This document shows positions 1-12,756 of a DNA stretch of 64,000 nt, piece by piece. The notes under the pieces are model-generated. The model was not told the DNA's origin. It ran no database searches and worked only from the letters and a program-made list of their open reading frames with translations. Each line of letters opens with the position of its first letter. Within the stretch, counting starts at the first letter, position 1. Where the stretch lies: the NCBI GenBank assembly GCA_037039925.1, contig JAXRKP010000695.1:40001-104000 (forward strand), written 5' to 3'. Position numbers and translations under genes: made by a program. Origin of the DNA: Doris montereyensis. Lineage: Eukaryota; Mollusca; Gastropoda; Nudibranchia; Dorididae.

Positions 1-3000
1 AGCAGTTCAGTGTATATTAAACACACAAGCACAGTAATATTCAAACACACAAGCAGTTCAGTGATATTCAAACACACAAGCAGTTCTGTGATATTCAAAC
101 ACACAAGCAGTTCCGTGATATTCAAACACACAAACAGTTCTATGATATTCAAACACACAAGCAGTTCAGTGATATTCAAACACACAAGCAGTTCTATGAT
201 ATTCAAACACACAAGCAGTTCAGTGATATTCAAACACACAAAGTTGTGTTCATGATATTCAAACACACAAGCAGTTCAGTGATATTCAAACACACAATCA
301 GTTCTATGATATTCAAACACACAAGCAGTTCCGTGATATTCAAACACACAAGCAGTTCTATGATATTCAAACACACAAGCAGTTGCGTGATATTCAAACA
401 CACAAATTCAAACACTATGATCTTCAAACACACAAGCAGTTCCGTGATATTCAAACACACAAGCAGTTTCATGATATTCAAAAACACAAGCAAGCAGTCA
501 TTCAGGATATTCAAACACACAAGCAGTTCTGTATTAAACACATACAGTATATTCAAACACACAAGCAGTTCCGTGTATATTCAAACACACAAGCAGTTTC
601 ATGATATTCAAACACACAAGCAGTTCCGTGATATTCAAACACACAAAGTTTCATGATATTCAAACACACAAACAGTTCCGTGATATTCAAACACACAAAC
701 AGTTCCGTGATATTCAAACACAACAAATGATATTCAAACACACAAGCAGTTCTATGATATTCAAACACACAAGCAGTTCCGTGAGTTCACAGTGATATTC
801 AAACACACAAGCAGTTCCGTGATATTCAAACACACACAGTAATATTCAAACACACAAGCAGTTCCGTGATATTCAAACACACCGTGATATTCAAACACAC
901 AAATGGTTCTGTGATATTCAAACACACAAGCAAGTGATATTCAAACACACAAGCAGTTCCGTGATATTCAAACACACAAGCAGTTCCGTGATATTCAAAA
1001 CACACACAGTAATATTCAACACACAAGCAGTTCCGTGATATTCAAACACACAAGCGTTTATGAGTAATCAGTTTCATGATATTCAAACACACATTGATAT
1101 TCAAACACACAAGCAGTTTTATGATATTCAGTTTCATGATATTCAAACACACAAGCAAAGTGATATTCAGTAAAATATTCAAACACACAAGCAGTTCCGT
1201 GATATTCAAACACACAAGCAGTTCTGTGATATTCAAACACACAAGCAGTTCTATGATATTCAAACACACAAGTTTCAATGATATTCAAACACACAAGCAG
1301 TTCAGTGAAATTCAAACACACAAGCAGTTCTATGATATTCAAACACACAAGCATTTCAGTCATATTCAAACACAAGCAGTTCCGTGAAATTCAAACACAC
1401 ACAATATTCAAACCACAAGCAGTGTGATATTCAAACACAAGCAATTCCGTGATATTCAAACACACAAGCAGTTCCGTGATATTCAAACACACAAGCAGTT
1501 CCGTGATATTCAAACACACAAGCAGTTCCGTGATATTCAAACACATAAAGCAGATATTCAAACACACAAGCAGTTCCGTGATATTCAAACACACAATCAG
1601 TTCAGTGATATTCAAACACACAAGCAGTTCCGTGATATTAAAACACATACAGTGATATTCAAACACACAAGCAGTTCCGTGATATTAAAACACACACAGT
1701 AGTGGATATTCAAACACACAAGCAGTTCCGTGATATTTAAACACATACAACACACAAGCAGTTCCGTGATATTCAAAACACACACAGTAATATTCAAACA
1801 CACAAGCAGTACCGTGATATTAAAACACACACAGTAACATTCAAACACACAAGCAGTTCTATGATATTCAAACACACAAGCAGTTCTATGATATTCAAAC
1901 ACACAAGCAGTTCCGTGATATTCAAACACACAAGCAGTTCCGTGATATTCAAACACACAAGCAGTTCATGATATTCAAACACACAAGCAGTTCTACGATA
2001 TTCAAACACACACAAGCAGTTCCGTGATATTCAAACACACAAGCAGTTCGTGATATTCAAACACACAAGCAGTTCCGTGATATTCAAACACACACAATTC
2101 CGTGATATTCAAACACACAATCAGTTCTGTGATATTCAAACACACAAGCAGTTCCGTGATATTCAAACACACAAGCAGTTCCGTGATATTCACACACAAA
2201 TGGTTCTGTGATATTCAAACACACAAGCAGTTCCGTGATATTCAAACACACAAACAGTTCAATGATATTCAAACACACACAAGCAGTTCAGTGATATTCA
2301 AACACACACAGTTCTATGATATTCAAACACACAAGCAGTTCAGTGATATTCAAACACACAAGCAGTTCCGTGATATTCAAACACACAAATGGTTCTGTGA
2401 TATTCAAACACACAAGCAGTCCGTGATATTCAAACACACAAACAGTTCAATGATATTCAAACACACAAGCAGCGTGATATTCAAACACACAAGCAGTTCC
2501 ATGATATTCAAACACACAAGCAGTTCTGTGATATTCAAACACAAAGTTCCGTGTATATTCAAACACACAAGCAGTTTCAGTGATATTCAAACACACAAGC
2601 AGTTCCGTGAAATTCAAACACACAAGCAGTTTCATGATATTCAAACACACAAACAGTTCCGTGATATTCAAACACACAATCAGTTCCGTGATATTCAAAC
2701 ACACAAGCAGTTCCGTGATATTCAAACACACAAACAGTTCCGTGATATTCAAACACACAAGCAGTTCCGTGATATTCAAACACACAAGCAATATTCAAAC
2801 ACACAAGCAGTTCCGTGATATTCAAACACACACAGTAATATTCAAACACACAAGCAGTTCCGTGATATTCAAACACATAAACAGTTCAATGATATTCAAA
2901 CACACAAGCAGTTCCGTGATATTCAAACACACAAAATATTCAGTGATATTCAAACACACAAGCAGTTCCGTGATATTAAAACACATACAGTAATATTCAA

Positions 3001-4080
3001 ACACACAAGCAGTTCCGTGATATTCAAACACACACAGTAATATTCAAACACACAAGCATGTAAATATTCAAACACACAAGCAGTTCCGTGATATTCAAAC
3101 ACACAAGCAGTTCTGTGATATTCAAACACACAAGCAGTTCTATGATATTCAAACACACAAACAGTTCGTGATATTCAAACACACAAGCAGTTCCGTGATA
3201 TTCAAACACACAAGCAGTTCTATGATATTCAAACACACAAGCAGTTCCGTGATATTCAAACACACAAGCAGTTCCGTGAAATTCAAACACACAAGCAATT
3301 CGTGATATTCAAACACACAAGCAGTTCCGTGATATTCAAACACACAAGCAGTTCTGTGATATTCAAACACTACAAGCAGTTCCGTGATATTCAAACACAC
3401 AAGCAGTTCCGTGATATTCAAACATCAAGCAATTTCATGATATTCAAACACACAAGCGGTTCCGTGATATTCAAACACACAAGCAGTTTCAGTGATATTC
3501 AAACACACAAGCAGTTCCGTGATATTCAAACACATAAACAGTTCCGTGATATTCAAACACACAAGCAGTTCCGTGATATTCAAACACACAAGCAGTTCAT
3601 GATATTCAAACACACAAGCAGTTCCGTGATTTAAAACACATACAGTGATATTCAATCACACAAAGTTCCGTGTTCAGTGATATTCAAACACATAACAGTT
3701 TTAAAACACAATAATGATAACATTCAATCACACAAGCAGTTCCGTGATATTCAAACACACAAGCAGTTCTATGATATTCAAACACACAAAGAAGTTCCAT
3801 GATATTCAAACACACAAACAGTTCCGTGATATTCAAACACACAAGCAGTTCTATGATATTCAATCACACAAGCTTATTTCTGGTGTTGATATTCAATCAT
3901 AAGCAATTGCGTGATATTCACACGCTAGTTCAGTTATTCAAACACATAAGCAGTTTTAGGATTCAATCACACAAGCAGTTTAATTCAATCACACAAGCAG
4001 TTCTGCAAACACACAAACGGTTCCGTGATATTCAAACACACAAGCGGTTCCGTTTTCAAACACACAAGCATTGTTCCTTT
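1..4080. repeat. 27-bp satellite array (IFKHT satellite)
   Basis: Tandem array of a 27-bp unit with the core GATATTCAAACACACAAGC followed by a variable AGTTCCGT/AGTTCTAT tail. Many units are exact; others carry 1-5 bp deletions, ACAGTAATATT variants or fused units. The array begins before the window. Because 27 is a multiple of three it creates open frames (IFKHTSSSV on +, a VCLNITELL-type repeat on -), which I treat as by-products: there is no non-repeat coding sequence attached, and the frame changes at every indel. Confidence 0.95.
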
Positions 4081-4590
4081 AGGCCTGTGGTTTCTCCACA
4101 TGTCATTTTATTTCTAAGGGCATAATAATATTGTCTACATAAAATCTGATTTCTTAAAAACTAATAAGAATGCTTCCGTGATATTCCAAACACACAAATT
4201 ATTATTTGCAAATGATATTTAACAAAAATCTTTCTACTAGTGAAAATGATAGTTGACATATTCAAACACACAAACAGTTTTGATATTCAAACACACAAAC
4301 AGTTTGTGATCTTCAAACACACAAACCTTTCGTGATATTTACACAAACATTATTCACAAACACTTTCGTGATATTCAAACACACAAACAGGGATATTCGA
4401 ACACACAAACACTTTAAATTGATTGATATTTCAAACACACAAACAGTTTCGTGATATTCAAATACACAAACAGTTAGCTGATATTTGACAGTTTTTTCAT
4501 CCATTAATATTCAAACAAAAGAAGTTTTATATCAAAATCTTTTTTAGTGAAAATGACACAAACAGTTTCTGATATTCAAAAAAAAGTCAT
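4068..4590. repeat. mosaic of 27-bp satellite and decayed copy of its right flank
   Basis: The sequence from about 4,068 to 4,260 matches, with gaps, the non-repetitive flank at about 8,520-8,720. Shared words include AGGCCTGTGGTTTCT, GGGCATAATAATATTG and AGTGAAAATGAT. Satellite words are interspersed between these blocks. A second AGTGAAAATGA block lies near 4,545. See the finding on base-level interleaving. Confidence 0.8.
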
Positions 4591-7500
4591 CTCATGATAT
4601 TCAAACACACAAGCAGTTCCGTGATATTCAAACACACAAGCAGTTCCTGATATTCAAACACAAAAGCATTATTCAAACACATTCTTTTAGATACAAAACA
4701 CAAGCAGTTCTCTGAGTTCAAACACACAAGCATCCGTGTATATTCAAACACAAAGCGGTTGGATATCAAGCAGTTATTCACAAGCAGTACCCATGATATT
4801 CAAACACACAAGCAGTTCCGTGATATTCAAACACACAAGTTTCGTGCTATTTCACCATGATATTCAAACTCCTCAGTTCCTGATATTCACAAACAATTCA
4901 AACAGTCCTCCTCCCATGAAAAAAGACCTGTGTACATTCAAACACACCAGTTCCCTGATATTCAAACACCAAGCAGTTCTTTTTCTGATATTCAAACACA
5001 CCTTCTTCTTCTCATTCAAACTTCTTCAGTTCTTCTTATATTCAAACACACAAGCAGTTTGTTATTCTCCACAAGCAGATATTCAAACACCAATCTGATA
5101 TTCAAAACACACAAATTCCTTCAAATATTCAAACACACAAGCAGTTCCAGTGATATTCAAACACACAAGCAGTTCAGTGAAATTCAAACACACAAGCAGT
5201 TCCGTGATATTCAAACACACAGTTCTGATATTCAAACACACAAGCAGTTCTTCTTCTGATATTCAAACACACAAGCAGTTCAGTGATATTCAAACACACA
5301 AGCAGTTCAGTCTTATTCAAACACACAAGCAGTTCAGTGGATATTCAAACTTCAAGCAGTTCAGTGATATTCAAACACACAAGCAGTTCTGATATTTTCT
5401 TCTTCTTCTTCTTCTTCTTCAGTTCTGTATATTCAAACACACTTCTTAGTGATATTCAAACTTCTTCAGTTCTCTTCTTCTATATTCAAACACACAAGCA
5501 GTTCCGTGATATTCAAACACACAAATGGTTCTATGATATTCAAACACACAAGCAGTTCCGTGATATTCAAACACACTTCAGTTCTTGATATTCAAACACA
5601 CAAGCAGTTCCTGATATTCAAACACATTCAAATGGTTCTATGATATTCAAACACACAAGCAGTTCTAGTGATATTCAAACACACTTCAGTTCAGTTATTA
5701 CACACTTCTTCTTATTCAAACACACAAGCAGTTCCGTGATATTAAAACACACTTCAGTTCACACAAATGGTTCAATTATGATATTCAAACACACAAGCAG
5801 TTCCGTGATATTCAAACACACAAATTCTTCTTGATCTTCAACAGTAACACTTCTTCATTTCCGTGATATTCAAACACACAAGCAGTTTCATGATATTCAA
5901 AAACACAAGCAGTTTCATGATATTCAAACACACAAGCAGTTCTGTGTATATTCAAACACACAAGCAGTTCCTTCTTCTTCTATATTCAAACACACTTCAG
6001 TTTCTGATCTTCAAACACACTTCTTCAGTTCTTGATATTCAAACACTTCAAGCAGTTTCATGATATTCAAACACACTTCAGTTCTTGATATTCAAACACA
6101 CAAACAGTTCCGTGATATTCAAACACACAAGCAGTTCTGTGATATTCAAACACACAAACAGTTCAAGCAAGTGATATTCGAACACACAAGCAGTTCTTGT
6201 GATATTCAAACACTTCTTCTTAATCTTTCAAACACACAAGCAGTTCCTTCTTCTTCAAACACACTTCTTCTTCTTCTTCTTCTTCTTTATGATATTCTTC
6301 ACACAAGCAGTTTCTTCTTATTCAAACACACAAGCAGTTCCGTGATATTCAAACACACAAGCAGTTTTCTGATATTCTTCACACACTTCTTCTAATATTC
6401 AAACACAAAGCAGTTCCTTCTTATTCAAACACACAAGCAGTTCCGTGATATTCAAACACACACAGTTTCTTATTCAAAACACAAGCAGTTCCGTGATATT
6501 CAAACACACACAGTAATATTCAAACACACAAGCAGTTCCGTGATATTAAAACACACAAATGGTTCTGATATTCAAACACACAAGCAGCCAATTCCTGGTG
6601 TTGATTTGATATTCAAACACACTTCGAAGTTCTGTGATATTCAAACACACTTCTTACCATAATTTTATTCAAACACTGTTTCGGTTTCAATGATATTCAA
6701 ACACACAAGCAGTTTTGTACTATTCATTAACACATAATAGCATTGCTACCGAAAATCTGATATTCAAACACACAAGCTTCTTTTTCTTCAGAAATTCAAA
6801 AATCTTTCTTCTTCTGATCAGTTCTTCTTCTTCTGATCTTCAAACACACAAGCAATTCCGTGAAATTCAAACACTTTCAAGCTTCTGATATTCTTCTCAC
6901 AAGTCTCCAAGGTTCATTTAGCTGATTCCTTGATATTCAAACTTCAAGCAATTCCGTGATATTCAAACACACAAGCAGTTCCGTTGATATTCTTTGTAAT
7001 TTAAAAACACACAAGCAGTTCCGTTGGATATTCAAATATGGATATTCTTCAAGCAATTCTTCCTCTTATTCAAACACACTCCAGTTCCGTCTTATTCAAA
7101 CACACAAACAGTTCAGTGATATTCAAACACACAAGCAGTTCCGTGATATTCAAACTTCTTCAGTTCAATGATCTTCTTCTTCTTTCAGTTCCGTGATATT
7201 AAAACTTCTTCAGTTCTTGATCTTCTTCTTCTTCTTCTTCTTCTTCTTTCTTCTTCTTCTTCTTCTTCTTCTTATTCTTCTCTTCTTCTTCTTCTTCTTC
7301 TTCTTCTTCTTCAGTTCCGTGATATTAAAACACACTTCACTTCCGTGATATTCAAACACACAAGCAGTTCCTTGATATTCAAACTTCTTCAAGCTTCTTG
7401 ATATTCAAACACACTTTCTTCTTCCTTGATATTCAAACTTCACTTCTTCTTCTTCTTCTTCTATTCAAACTTCTTCTTCTTCTTATTCAAACACTTCTTC

Positions 7501-8177
7501 AAACTTCACTTCTTCAGTTCTTCTTGATCTTCAAACACACAAGCAGTTCTTCTTCTTCTTCAAACACACAAGCTTCTTCTTCTTCTTCTTCACTTCTTCT
7601 TCAAACTTCACAAGCAACTTCTTGATATTCTTCTTGATATTCAAACTTCACTTCTTCAGTTCAGTGATATTCAAACACTTCTTTCTTCTTCTACGATATT
7701 CTTCTTCTTCTTCTTCTTCTTCGATCTTCTTCTTCACACAAGCAGTTCCTTGTATCTTCTTCTTCTTCAGTTCTTGATATTCAAACACACAAATGGTTCT
7801 GTGATATTCAAACACACTTCAATTCCGTGATATTCAAACATCCTTCAATTCTGATATTCAAACACACTTCAGTTCAGTGATCTTCAAACACACTTCAGTT
7901 CTGATATTCAAACACATAAGCAGTTCTGTGATATTCAAACACACAAGCGTTACTTCTTCTTCTTCTTCTTCTTCTTTATGATATTCTTCACACAAGCAGT
8001 TTCATGATATTCTTCACACTTCGGTTCTTCGTGATATTCTTCACACAAGCAGTTTTATGATATTCAATCACACAAGCAGTTCTTGATATTCAAACACACA
8101 AGCAGTTTCATGATATTCAAACACACAAACGGTTCTTCGTGATATTCTTCTTTTTCTTCTTCTATGATATTCTTCAC

Positions 8178-8208
<31 letters not shown>

Positions 8209-8340
8209 CTTCTTCTTCTTTATTCTTCTTCTTCAGTTTTCTTCTTCTTCAATTCTTCAGTTTCATGATATTCAAACACTTCTTCAAACTTCTTCCGTGA
8301 TATTCAAACACACAAACGGTTCCGTGATATTCAAACACAC
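4590..8340. repeat. degenerate 27-bp satellite interleaved with (TTC)n
   Basis: The same 27-bp unit continues but from about 4,990 onward is increasingly interrupted by runs of TTC, for example near 5,398-5,420, 7,205-7,312 and 8,175-8,250. Hybrid units such as GATATTCTTCACACAAGC occur. Blocks of the downstream unique flank recur at about 6,590-6,940 (TGGTGTTGATTTGAT, ATTGCTACCGAAAATCTGA, TCTCCAAGGTTC). No coding sequence is supported. Confidence 0.85.
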
Positions 8341-9194
8341 AAGCATTACCATTGCCAATCTCCACCTTATTTCTGGTGTTGATTTGTCATCATAATATGC
8401 TTCCACGCTCTTCTTCTTGCTCCAGTCACAGAATAGGATTAAAAATGACTTCATCTTCGGTCTTCCTACCATAATTTTATCACTGACATGAAGGCTTCTT
8501 TTCTTCGGTCCTACCTTGTTCCTTCTAGGCCTGTGGTTTCTATTGCATGTCATTTGTACTATTCATTAAGGGCATAATAATATTGCTACCGAAAATCTGA
8601 TTCTCTTAAAAACAATAATAAGAAGAATGCTTTTTGTTTTTTTACATAAAATTCTTATTGCATTCAAAAGAAAATTTAACAACTTCTTCTTCTTTTAGTG
8701 AAAATGATCAGTTGCCATGGTAACGTCATCTTGGATTATCTTAACGGAAAAAATAGAGTCAGACCTTCTATTTACTGAAAATTTTCTTCTTTTTTTTCTT
8801 TACAGTAATCCTTGGCTTAAACTGTTATGAACTATCTAGTTACATCGTTCTCTACCCAAGGTCTCCAAGGTTCTAAATTTAGCTGATTCATGACTTCTAG
8901 TGTTCATCCATAATATTGCAAATTTACATAGCTATATCTGCAAAATTTTCTGAGATATCTTCTTCTAAACAATTCTTCAGTATCAATGAAAAAGAAAAAT
9001 GACGTAATCTCTGTTCATACCTAAGCCAACACCCTCCCCCTCCTCCTCTCTGATTCCAACCTCCTTGAAGTATCTTTTCGAACATCTTTTAGTACAAAAT
9101 AATGTTATGAATATGTTACTTTCATGAAGGGTTGGACCTTCGATTTTCTTCAAAATATGGATATCAATATTTTTTCTTCACATGTTTCCAATTC
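8341..9194. other. non-repetitive AT-rich spacer
   Basis: First stretch without tandem repeat. It has no ORF with recognisable similarity; a minus-strand 89-codon frame at its left edge runs into the satellite and looks spurious. This segment is the intact source of the fragments scattered in the preceding 4.5 kb. It ends in a CT-rich ramp into the (CTT)n tract. Confidence 0.6.
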
Positions 9195-10039
9195 TGGGTC
9201 TTTTTTCTTCTTTTTCTTCTCCTCCGGCTCATCTTCTTCTTCCTCTTCTTCCTCTTCTTCTTCTCCTTCTCCTCTTCATTTTCTCCTTCTTTTTCTTCTC
9301 CTCTTCCTCCTCTTCATTCTTCTTCTTCTTCTTCTTCTTCTTCTTCTTCTTCTTCTTCTTCTTCTTCTTCTTCTTCTTCTTCTTCTTCTTCTTCTTCTTC
9401 TTCTTCTTCTTCTTCTTCTTCTTCTTCTTCTTCTTCTTTCTTCTTCTTCTTCTTCTTCTTCTTCTTCTTCTTCTTTTTCTTCTTCTTCTTCTTCTTCTTC
9501 TTTTCTTCTTCTTCTTCTTCTTCTTCTTCTTCTTCTTCTTCTTCTTCTTCTTCTTCTTCTTCTTCTTCTTCTTCTTCTTCTTCTTCTTCTTCTTCTTCTT
9601 CTTCTTCTTCTTCTTCTTCTTCTTCTTCTTCTTCTTCTTCTTCTTCTTCTTCTTCTTCTTCTTCTTCTTCTTCTTTTCTTCTTCTTCTTCTTCTTTCTTC
9701 TTCTTCTTCTTCTTCTTCTTCTTCTTCTTCTTCTTCTTCTTCTTCTTCTTCTTCTTCTTCTTCTTCTTCTTCTTCTTCTTCTTCTTCTTCTTCTTCTTCT
9801 TCTTCTTCTTCTTCTTCTTCTTCTTCTTCTTCTTCTTCTTCTTCTTCTTCTTCTTCTTCTTCTTCTTCTTCTTCTTCTTCTTCTTCTTCTTCTTCTTCTT
9901 CTTCTTCTTCTTCTTCTTCTTCTTCTTCTTCTTCTTCTTCTTCTTCTTCTTCTTCTTCTTCTTCTTCTTCTTCTTCTTCTTCTTCTTCTTCTTCTTCTTC
10001 TTCTTCTTCTTCTTCTTCTTCTTCTTCTTCTTCTTCTTC
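9195..10039. repeat. (CTT)n/(GAA)n microsatellite
   Basis: A degenerate pyrimidine ramp (9,195-9,317) leads into about 720 bp of nearly pure CTT repeat (9,318-10,039) with only a few TTTC or CTTTT interruptions. It stops abruptly at CATAATAATAAT, about a dozen bases before the LINE 5' end. The poly-Leu, poly-Ser, poly-Phe, poly-Lys and poly-Glu frames are artefacts of the repeat. Confidence 0.97.
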
Positions 10040-10110
10040 ATAATAATAATCTTCGGGCAGTGGACAGATAAGTGCCTTGCGGAGAGTAGATGATCCCGCC
10101 CTCCACGAGT

Positions 10111-10315
10111 CTCCAGTTGCCTTGCAGGCAGGTCTTGCCTGACCAAAGGTTAAGGGAGTTAACCCTGAAAAAAACAACCTGCTGCCTTGTAGGCTGGTCT
10201 TGAATGACTAAATGCTAAAGGAGTTCCTGACATAAAATAACAACCTGCTGCCTTGCAGGTTGGTCTTGAATGACTAAAGGCTAAGGGAGTTAACCGTGAC
10301 AGAAAATAACAAGGC
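10111..10315 (+). repeat. ~70-bp tandem repeats in LINE copy A 5' UTR
   Basis: Three head-to-tail copies of a ~70-bp unit containing TGCTGCCTTGCAGGCTGGTC, GACTAAAGGCTAAGGGAG and TTAACCCTGACAGAAAA. Copy B has about two units at 44,425-44,565. Tandem 5' monomers in a LINE are often promoter-bearing; that role is inference here. Confidence 0.75.
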
Positions 10316-10414
10316 CTGGTAGGGGCCTCAAGGATGCAGCCCCATCTACCTAGGATACAGTGGGCTAATCCCCTGCTTATCCAAAACAACCTGATTCAAA
10401 GTACATACAATGAT

Positions 10415-10800
10415 ATACCCGGCTTGAACTTTCGCAGACGACTCTGGAAAAGAACACAGACTGTGATTTTTGAAACATGGAATGTTACGGCAGTTAATGG
10501 AAAGGAGAGACAACAACTTCTCCAAATGGAGAGAGGCTAATAAATTTTTGCCGGAAGAATAACATGAAAATAGCTAACACATTTTTCCTCATAAAGATAT
10601 CCACAAATATACAGAGTAAATGAAGACAGATGAGAAAAGTCAATCATAGACTACATAATAGTTAGCAGCTCCCTTTTTACAGTACAATGGATGCTTGAGT
10701 AAGCAGAGGAGCTAAAATATTTAGTGATCCTCACCTAGTGATAGCCAAAATGAGATTATTAAATGAAGAAAACAAACATAAAAGGAAAGAAAAGAAAGCT
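10415..10800 (+). pseudogene. LINE copy A endonuclease remnant
   Basis: The frame at 10,415-10,540 begins NFRRRLWKR and reaches ETWNVTAVNGKE, the N-terminal strand (TWNVR-type motif) of an AP-like endonuclease. It then jumps directly to sequence equivalent to copy B 45,199 onward, losing the central catalytic part. Residual C-terminal sequence (VSRGAKIFSDPHLVIAKMRLL in another frame) ends the domain; the expected SDHH is SDPH. Confidence 0.75.
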
Positions 10801-11600
10801 AATAAACTCAAAATAGAAGAACTAAATAAACCAATAGTAAAACAGATGTACCAATCCAGGATAAAAGATCTATCAGTGAAAGGCAGATGGATCTGAAGGA
10901 AAGCACACTAGAAGAAAAGTGGCAAATATATAAAGAAATACTCCTCAGTTGTACTGAAGAAGTCTGTGGTAGGAAACAAATTAAAGGAGATGGGAAAAGG
11001 ACAGCATGGTGGAATGAGAATGTCAAGACTAAGATCAAAGAAAAGAAAGATGCCTGGAAGAAATATTTGCAAACAGAGAGACCAGAGGATAGGAATAGAT
11101 TACGTGAGTAAAAGAACTATCGCCAAAGAGGAAGTTAGGAAAGGAAAACAGGAACAATGGGAAGAGTTTGAACAAAGATTTCAAGAAAGCTATCAAGGAA
11201 ATCAAAAGCTGTTCTGTGGAGCAATGAAGAGCAGGAGAAAGACCAAAGCATGCCCAATACGACAAATTAAGAATGCCAAAGGAGAAATAATGAAAGGAGA
11301 CAGCGAAAGCATGGAAACGTGGATACAGCATTTTCAACATTTACATAATCCCTCCAGAACATATGAAACAAGGAGTACAGATCAATTATTAAGAGTAACA
11401 AGTAATCCAGATTAGACAGCTGAAGATGTAGATATTTCAATGGAAGAACTCCAAACAGCTATAAGAAAAGAAAATTAGGAAAGGCCCCTGAAGCAGATTA
11501 CGTTTATCCAGAAATGATTAAAAACTAAGGAAAGAGGCAGAAAAACTATTACATGCAATACGTCAAGAAGTATGGAAGTCCAAACAGGTGCCAGACGACT
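10800..11600 (+). pseudogene. LINE copy A linker between endonuclease and RT
   Basis: Lys/Glu-rich sequence collinear with copy B 45,480-46,330, in two overlapping frames (10,887-11,111 and 10,966-11,415) with a frameshift between them. Recognisable segments are RTAWWNENVKTKIKEKKDAW, ACPIRQIKNAKGEIMKGDSE and HNPSRTYETRSTDQL. In-frame stops follow at about 11,413 and 11,476. Confidence 0.75.
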
Positions 11601-11644
11601 GGAAAAAGGGAACGGTAGTACCAATAAATAAATAAAAATCAACT

Positions 11645-11914
11645 ATGGAATGCTCAAACTATATAGGGATATCACTACTTAGCGTACCAGGAAAAGTGTA
11701 TGCCAGGATTCTGGAAATGAGACTAAGGAAAATAGTAGAGGATCAGATTGAAGAACACCAGATTGGATTTAGACCAGGAAGAAGTGTACAAGATCACATA
11801 TTTACAATAAAACAAATAATAGAAAAATTCCTTGAGATTAACATTGACCTGCACCAGTGTTTTATTGACTTAGAAAAGGCATTTGACACTGTGAGGAGGG
11901 ACGAACAGCGATAG
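11645..11914 (+). pseudogene. LINE copy A reverse transcriptase N-terminal fragment
   Basis: An 89-codon frame with RT block 1-3 motifs: YIGISLLSVPGKVYARILE, EEHQIGFRPGRSVQDHI and CFIDLEKAFDTVRRDE. The Asp of FIDLEKAFD is the first catalytic aspartate. The palm's second catalytic motif is absent because the element is truncated here. Confidence 0.85.
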
Positions 11915-12144
11915 TATTCCTTTTTATCTCCTGTCTAGGTTACTAGCAAGCATCCATGTATGCTTTCAATAGTCTAGTCCGGTTTCATCACAATTATAAA
12001 AAAATATATATATATTAGATATATAGAGATGTGATTAAAACCACCATACTGGCATAAATCTACACAGTTTAGGGTAAACGACCCTTGTGACTGCGGTGTC
12101 TTTATCTATCATAATTATATCATAGTGTTCCGATCTCTCGGTTA

Positions 12145-12405
12145 ATTGGTGGGCGTCTGTAGTTCAGTGAAGTTTGGCAGTCTGACTTGGGGCCGTGAGA
12201 TCGTGTGTTCGAATCCTGGCAATGCTATTTTCGAAGTTGATTTCCTTAGAAAAGCAAACACGGCACATGATCCTACATTCCCCCACTAAATTCTGAAACA
12301 AATGGGTACCATCGTCTGTTTGGGGAGTAAAACCTGTGACCGATTAGTGTCCTGTACAAGAGGCGATGTGTTATTTTTACTCCATTTTACAATATAGCAA
12401 CTGGG
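12145..12405 (+). mobile_element. tRNA-derived SINE, family A
   Basis: Head with a degenerate A box (GTAGTTCAGTGAAGTTTGGC) and a B box GTTCGAATCC about 50 bp later. The body TTTCCTTAGAAAAGCAAACAC ... AATGGGTACC ... GGGGAGTAAA ... TGTCCTGTACAAG is shared with the copies at 44.13 kb (+) and 48.73 kb (-). It resembles a tRNA only in the promoter region and is not a functional tRNA gene. Confidence 0.72.
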
Positions 12406-12423
12406 ATAAGCCTCGCCTCTATG

Positions 12424-12640
12424 AATTTTTACCGTAAGGGCTTTGAAATAATTTCACTTACATCAATTTTTACTGTAAGGCTTTGAAATAATTTCACTTT
12501 CATCAATGTTTACTGTAAGGGCTTTGAAATAATTTCACGTACATCAATTTTTACTGCAAGGCTTTGCAATAATTTCACTTACATTTATTTTTTAATGTAG
12601 CGGCTTTGAAATAATTTCACTTACATCAATTATTAAACAT
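12424..12640. repeat. ~41-bp minisatellite, 5 copies
   Basis: Five units of about 40-42 bp containing TTTTTACTGTAAGG and CTTTGAAATAATTTCACTT, with single-base variation. Followed by unrelated sequence. Confidence 0.9.
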
Positions 12641-12691
12641 TTGATTTTAAACGTTTGCAGCCAAGGCGATGCATGTTTTCTAGTCTTCTGT

Positions 12692-12756
12692 TAACACACA
12701 CATACACACACACACAAACGCACACACACACAACACACACACACACACACACACAG
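12692..12756. repeat. (CA)n microsatellite
   Basis: Imperfect ACACAC tract of about 65 bp with T and A interruptions. Confidence 0.95.

Larger units (their letters stand above)
10053..11912 (+). mobile_element. non-LTR retrotransposon (RTE-like LINE), copy A, defective
   Basis: Starts at CGGGCAGTGGACAG and is collinear with copy B at 44.36 kb. It carries a 5' untranslated region with ~70-bp tandem repeats, then an endonuclease-RT polyprotein frame broken by frameshifts and stops. About 437 bp present in copy B (roughly 44,763-45,199), most of the endonuclease, is deleted. The element stops after the RT motif FIDLEKAFDTVRRDE, so the catalytic (Y/F)ADD region and C-terminus are missing. No separate ORF1 is visible, as in RTE-type elements. 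Sequence after 11,912 is unrelated. Assignment to LINE is firm; the clade is inferred. Confidence 0.88.

Noticed and set aside
9124..10177. Poly-Leu, poly-Ser, poly-Lys and poly-Glu frames around 300 codons
   Set aside because: Direct translation of (CTT)n on both strands.
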